Assembly (NCBI GenBank): GCA_009663005.1
Contig: VIGQ01001524.1
Span: 10,001 to 20,000 of the forward strand
Source: Actinidia chinensis
Taxonomy: Eukaryota; Streptophyta; Magnoliopsida; Ericales; Actinidiaceae
DNA length: 10,000 nucleotides
Direction of reading: 5' to 3'
Below the pieces are notes generated by a model that worked only from the letters and a program-made list of their open reading frames with translations, searched no databases and had not been told where the DNA came from. How positions within the stretch are numbered: position 1 is the first letter of the stretch; every line of letters starts with the position of its first letter. Position numbers and translations under genes: made by a program. Below are positions 7,505 to 10,000 of this stretch, one piece after another.

Positions 7505-8300
7505 ATACAAGGTTGTATAATCAAACGTGAAAGAAAGTTATCTGCACATGACCTAAACCTCAGGGGACAAAGAGAAATTTGCCCATTTATGTATGCGTAT
7601 GGCTTATGTAGTTCTTTTCCCTAGGATATTGTTCTTGTAGAATGAAAATAGGGATGTGTCCTTGTCTAAGAACAGAATGAATCATAATCATCATCCCAAA
7701 ATAAGTTTTATACCAATATTTCTGCAAAGTTGACAACTGTGCACAATAGAAAGAAGGTTGGTTTATTGCCTAAATAACCAAACAAGTTGATGAGCCTCGA
7801 GTTATAAGGTTTCCTCTCATAAAGTTTCACATCTCCAAAATTACATTTATAATTTCTTTTCCAATAATTTTTTAAACACTGTAGGGAGGAGGAGGTTCAA
7901 GGCTTGAACACCTTAATTTAAAAGTCCGATGATGTAAGGATTATGTTTGGATTAAGGGTTGTAAAAAAAAGCATAAAAAAACTAGAAGATCCAACAACGG
8001 AGGAGGCAAAGAAAAAATTAACAAGTTTTATCAATAGTTAGAAGTTTTAAAGACTAATATAAAACAGTAGATCTTCAGTCCTCTACTTTGGATGAACATT
8101 TGACAGGAAATGGATCACTTTAATTTGCTTTTCCTTCGCAAATCCTCCACGTCATTGATATCCAAATACAATCACGATTTGAAATAAATTGCACCACATT
8201 TGGCCTCCAAGGAGAACTATTTTTGTCTATAGTTATTTTTTCTTATGGTTTTAGCATTTTTATTTATTTTCAGATCTAGACTTTGAACGTCTCACTGAAA
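7505..8300. other. Unclassified spacer, no gene
   Basis: About 800 bp without a supported gene. A small near-perfect dyad, GTTCAAG-G-CTTGAAC, lies at 7895-7909. No terminal inverted repeats or long open frames. Composition is AT-rich but less homopolymeric than the left half of the window. Confidence 0.45.
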
Positions 8301-8515
8301 AATAATGATATCAATAAAAGTTAAAAACAACATTTATGACATTCGAATCGACTCCACCCCGAGCATATTTTTAGAGCACATGTAGAAAAACATATTGGTA
8401 GTATGGCGGGTCTTTCAATACGGATTCATCACGACGCGTTACAACGTGCTTTCTAAAACAGTATTGCCCTCCACCAGTGTGTGCACGTGTTACAACATTG
8501 TCTTCAAGATACAAT
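8301..8515. other. More balanced-composition segment with GTTACAAC repeats
   Basis: Base composition is more even than in the flanks. GTTACAAC occurs at 8438-8445 and 8489-8496, each next to an ACGT-type motif (AACGTGC and GCACGTG). A CACGTG box lies at 8484-8489. One forward frame from about 8306 stays open for some 60 codons apart from a single TAG, which could be a decayed coding remnant, but I recognise no protein family in it. Confidence 0.3.
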
Positions 8516-8537
8516 GAAGTTCGAACTCTTGTTTCTT

Positions 8538-8566
8538 ACTGTTCTTGTTTGCACAAACAGAACAGT
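8538..8566. repeat. Stem-loop 1 (near-perfect inverted repeat)
   Basis: ACTGTTCTTGTTTG pairs with CAAACAGAACAGT with one unpaired T. The centre GCAC would open to form the loop. It lies 47 bp before the second stem-loop at 8613-8650. It is not followed by a T run in a way that would suggest a Pol III terminator. Confidence 0.8.
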
Positions 8567-8612
8567 CAGAATATCTACTTAAATTGTAAAAGAGAAAAGA
8601 GAACCGAGAACC

Positions 8613-8650
8613 TCTAAGATTTTGTTTCTGCATAATAACAAAATCTTAGA
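8613..8650. repeat. Stem-loop 2 (perfect 14 bp inverted repeat)
   Basis: TCTAAGATTTTGTT (8613-8626) and AACAAAATCTTAGA (8637-8650) are exact reverse complements around a 10-base loop. The stem is AT-rich. An arm of this length without a mismatch is unusual even in AT-rich DNA and points to a small fold-back element, a transposon end pair, or an RNA structure. Nothing shows it is transcribed. Confidence 0.85.
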
Positions 8651-8730
8651 ATAAATGCTCAAAATAATATGAAATTAATCTGTCTTTCTTCACTATTTTT
8701 TTTGATATTTCTGATCTCAAAAACGTTTTA

Positions 8731-8900
8731 AGGGGTGGTACGATTTATAGGATGCCCTACACACCCTTCAATCACAAAACTTCGAGCTTAGTTGTGACCG
8801 TGAGATTAATCCGTCGATCACAAACCTTTCAGATTGAATTATATCCATCCGATCACATTGTACAGATTTACGGCTGAAATCTCCAATCTCTAACCATCGC
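8731..8900. other. Segment with recurring GATCACA motifs
   Basis: AATCACAAA, CGATCACAAAC and CGATCACATT occur at 8770, 8815 and 8850. The 11-mer CGATCACAAAC recurs at 9098-9108 in the next block. GTGACCGTGAGATT and CCGATCACATTG resemble the imperfect CCGTCGGAT-type repeats found upstream of many plant genes and inside plant retroelements. No gene. Confidence 0.3.
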
Positions 8901-9200
8901 ATCATTGGTCCACGTGTGCAAAAGTTATCCCAACGGGCATTGACTAGACCGCCACGTCACTGTAAACTTGTCGCCAAGATTGCAATAAGAAAGGGCCCGC
9001 CTACAAAGTGCCACACCCCCCCCTGCCCTGCCCCTGTAGGTGGGGCTGCCAAGCCCCATAATATTTTCTGGTATAAAGCATATAGTATAGCCCTTTTCGA
9101 TCACAAACTTATTTCCATTACCTCTGTTTTCTATCTCACCGCCGCCCAATTTTCCTTCTCACCGGCACCCCTCCTAACCCCACGCGCCTTCTAAGAAAGG
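8901..9200 (+). promoter_or_regulatory. Promoter-like block without a following open frame
   Basis: An inverted CCAAT box (ATTGG, 8904-8908) touches a G-box or ABRE-like CCACGTGTG (8910-8918). A W-box TTGACT (8940-8945) and a second ACGT element CCACGTCAC follow. TATAAA lies at 9072-9077, then a C/T-rich leader-like stretch (about 9091-9195) rich in CTCACCG and CCTTCTC. The arrangement upstream-box, TATA, CT-rich leader is typical of plant core promoters on the + strand. A compact hairpin, GGGGCT-GCCA-AGCCCC, lies at 9042-9057. The first ATG after the leader, near 9290, opens only three codons, so any gene would have a non-coding first exon or the promoter is a remnant. Single motifs of this size occur by chance; the call rests on their order and on the change in composition. 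Confidence 0.3.
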
Positions 9201-9566
9201 AAGAAAAAAGGGGCGCAAAAATCGCAAAAAGAGAACTACCTGAAAAAGGGGAAAAAGCGCGAAACAAATCAGGCAGACAAAACACCACTATGACTCCTTG
9301 ACGAATCTGAAAAGTAAACAATTTTATTTTTTGGAAAAAAACTAAAACCAAATTAATTTTGGGCTATCTTTCGGTAATATATTTTATTGCCAAATTTTGT
9401 GTGAAAGATACACTGAAAAATTCAAAAAAAAAAAGGTTTGACCGTAAAATTGAAAAACATTAGTTACATAAAAATAATCCATCTAACGTTTTTATCTCAA
9501 ACGGGACAATAGTCGCATTTCTGCATAATAACCGGTAAAACAGATCTTATCCATCCAAACATCCTC
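9201..9566. other. Spacer after the promoter-like block
   Basis: An A/G-rich beginning (9196-9265, GGAAGAAAAAAGGGGCGC) then AT-rich sequence with A runs at 9423-9435. No open frame of interest, no clear splice site and no element ends. If the upstream block is a real promoter, this could be leader or first intron. Confidence 0.35.
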
Positions 9567-9600
9567 ATCTCCCTCTCCCTCTCCCCTCCCTCTCCCTCTC
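9567..9600. repeat. (CTCCCT)n microsatellite
   Basis: A pure pyrimidine tract made of CTCCCT and CCCTCT units, about 34 nt. Such tracts are common just upstream of, or in, plant 5' leaders. An AT run, GTATATATATGC, follows at 9609-9620 and could serve as a TATA element. Confidence 0.85.
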
Positions 9601-9834
9601 ATCCATATGTATATATATGCATAATTGGAAGTTGGGGTGGCATGTCAAACATTACGGGTGAGATTAAGGGAGGACTTCAATATTGGCCCAAACTAAAGAG
9701 ACCAAATAAAATCCCAAAATTGGCAGTTGTAGGTTTAGGTTCCACTGAGGAACTTGACAGTGGGTCCCACCCCTTCCTCCAGTTCCTAATTGACAGTGGC
9801 CCCCATGGAAGCAATGACACAGATATCATCAGAC
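9601..9834. other. Mixed-composition segment before the right-edge element
   Basis: More GC-balanced than most of the window. TTGACAGTGG occurs twice (at about 9754 and 9790), each followed by a C-rich CCCACC or CCCCATGG block. A 67-codon frame starts at 9642 but ends inside the next element and shows no recognisable protein motif, so it is not called as a gene. Confidence 0.35.
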
Positions 9835-10000
9835 CACTGTTTTAAACCCGAACGACCGCGCGGTTCGACCGCGTTGAACCGCGATCGGTCGGAGAAAACG
9901 GTCCGGTTACCCACAAAACCCGTTTTGGTCAAAACCAGGTCAACCGAGTCAAACCGGCGGTTTGAACCGGTGAACCGGTCATTGACCGATCGTTGAACCG
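9835..10000. mobile_element. GACCGG/AACCGG-rich non-autonomous element, left part
   Basis: CACTGTTTTAAACCCG at 9835-9850 resembles the start of a widespread plant element whose body is made of AACCGG, GACCGG and GGTTCGACC motifs; its CACTG/CAGTG-like end and TTTTAAA suggest a hAT-type non-autonomous element, by inference. The following 150 bp is strikingly richer in G, C and CpG than the rest of the window and full of dyads. An example is a hairpin at 9853-9891, where CGACCGCGCGGTT pairs with AACCGCGATCGGTCG with two unpaired bases. The element runs off the window, so its other end and target duplication cannot be checked. Confidence 0.5.

Noticed and set aside
7881..7913. Possible tRNA B-box-like GGTTCAAGG
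   Set aside because: No A box at suitable spacing and no cloverleaf; it is better described as a short dyad.
8916..9351. Three overlapping open frames on both strands (8916-9194, 8925-9149, 9136-9351)
   Set aside because: They reflect the higher GC content and so fewer stops in the promoter-like block; no recognisable domain and no suitable start context.
9642..9996. Two overlapping frames near the right edge
   Set aside because: They run into the GACCGG-rich element; the translations are the Arg/Pro/Thr-rich products expected from that repeat.

Overview
This 10 kb window looks like intergenic DNA from a flowering plant nuclear genome, most likely a eudicot. It is strongly A+T-rich, full of A and T homopolymers, and carries short non-autonomous transposon ends of kinds common in plants. 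These are a Tourist-like MITE starting GGGCCCGTTTGG, an AACCGAACC-rich element bounded by GGGGTGTCC / GGACACCCC, a GACCGG/AACCGG-rich element at the right edge, and GTGGCGGAGC-type dispersed repeats. The species cannot be fixed from sequence alone. No reading frame is supported as a protein gene: the longest open frames (about 60 to 112 codons) are low-complexity or lie across repeats. I recognise no tRNA, rRNA, CRISPR array or bacterial-type operon.

Left third (1-3300). A 454 bp Tourist-like MITE at 169-622 has a TTA target duplication and an extra internal copy of its terminal arm. It is followed by the first copy of an AT-rich dispersed repeat (about 786-935), two short elements of the GTGGCGGAGC type (about 1108-1295 and 1617-1865, the second with a 23 bp tandem duplication), and an 803 bp AACCGAACC element (1942-2744). 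AT-rich unclassified DNA fills the gaps.

Middle (3300-7060). A weak tRNA-like (SINE-like) promoter arrangement at about 3374-3444 precedes a 460 bp C/A-rich, G-poor tract (3500-3960). After that come an (AT)n microsatellite, two low-confidence transposon remnants (5051-5288 and 5379-5552) and a degenerate three-unit repeat (6419-6520).

Right third (7060-10000). This holds the second copy of the AT-rich dispersed repeat (7062-7215), a 46 bp tandem duplication (7413-7504), two strong stem-loops 47 bp apart (8538-8566 and 8613-8650) and a more GC-balanced, promoter-like block (about 8901-9200) with a CCAAT box, G-box, W-box and TATA motif but no open frame behind it. A CT-rich microsatellite with an AT run follows, then the GC-rich element that runs off the window end.

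Nothing here forms a multi-gene system. The best leads are the MITE with its duplicated arm, the paired stem-loops and the orphan promoter-like block.
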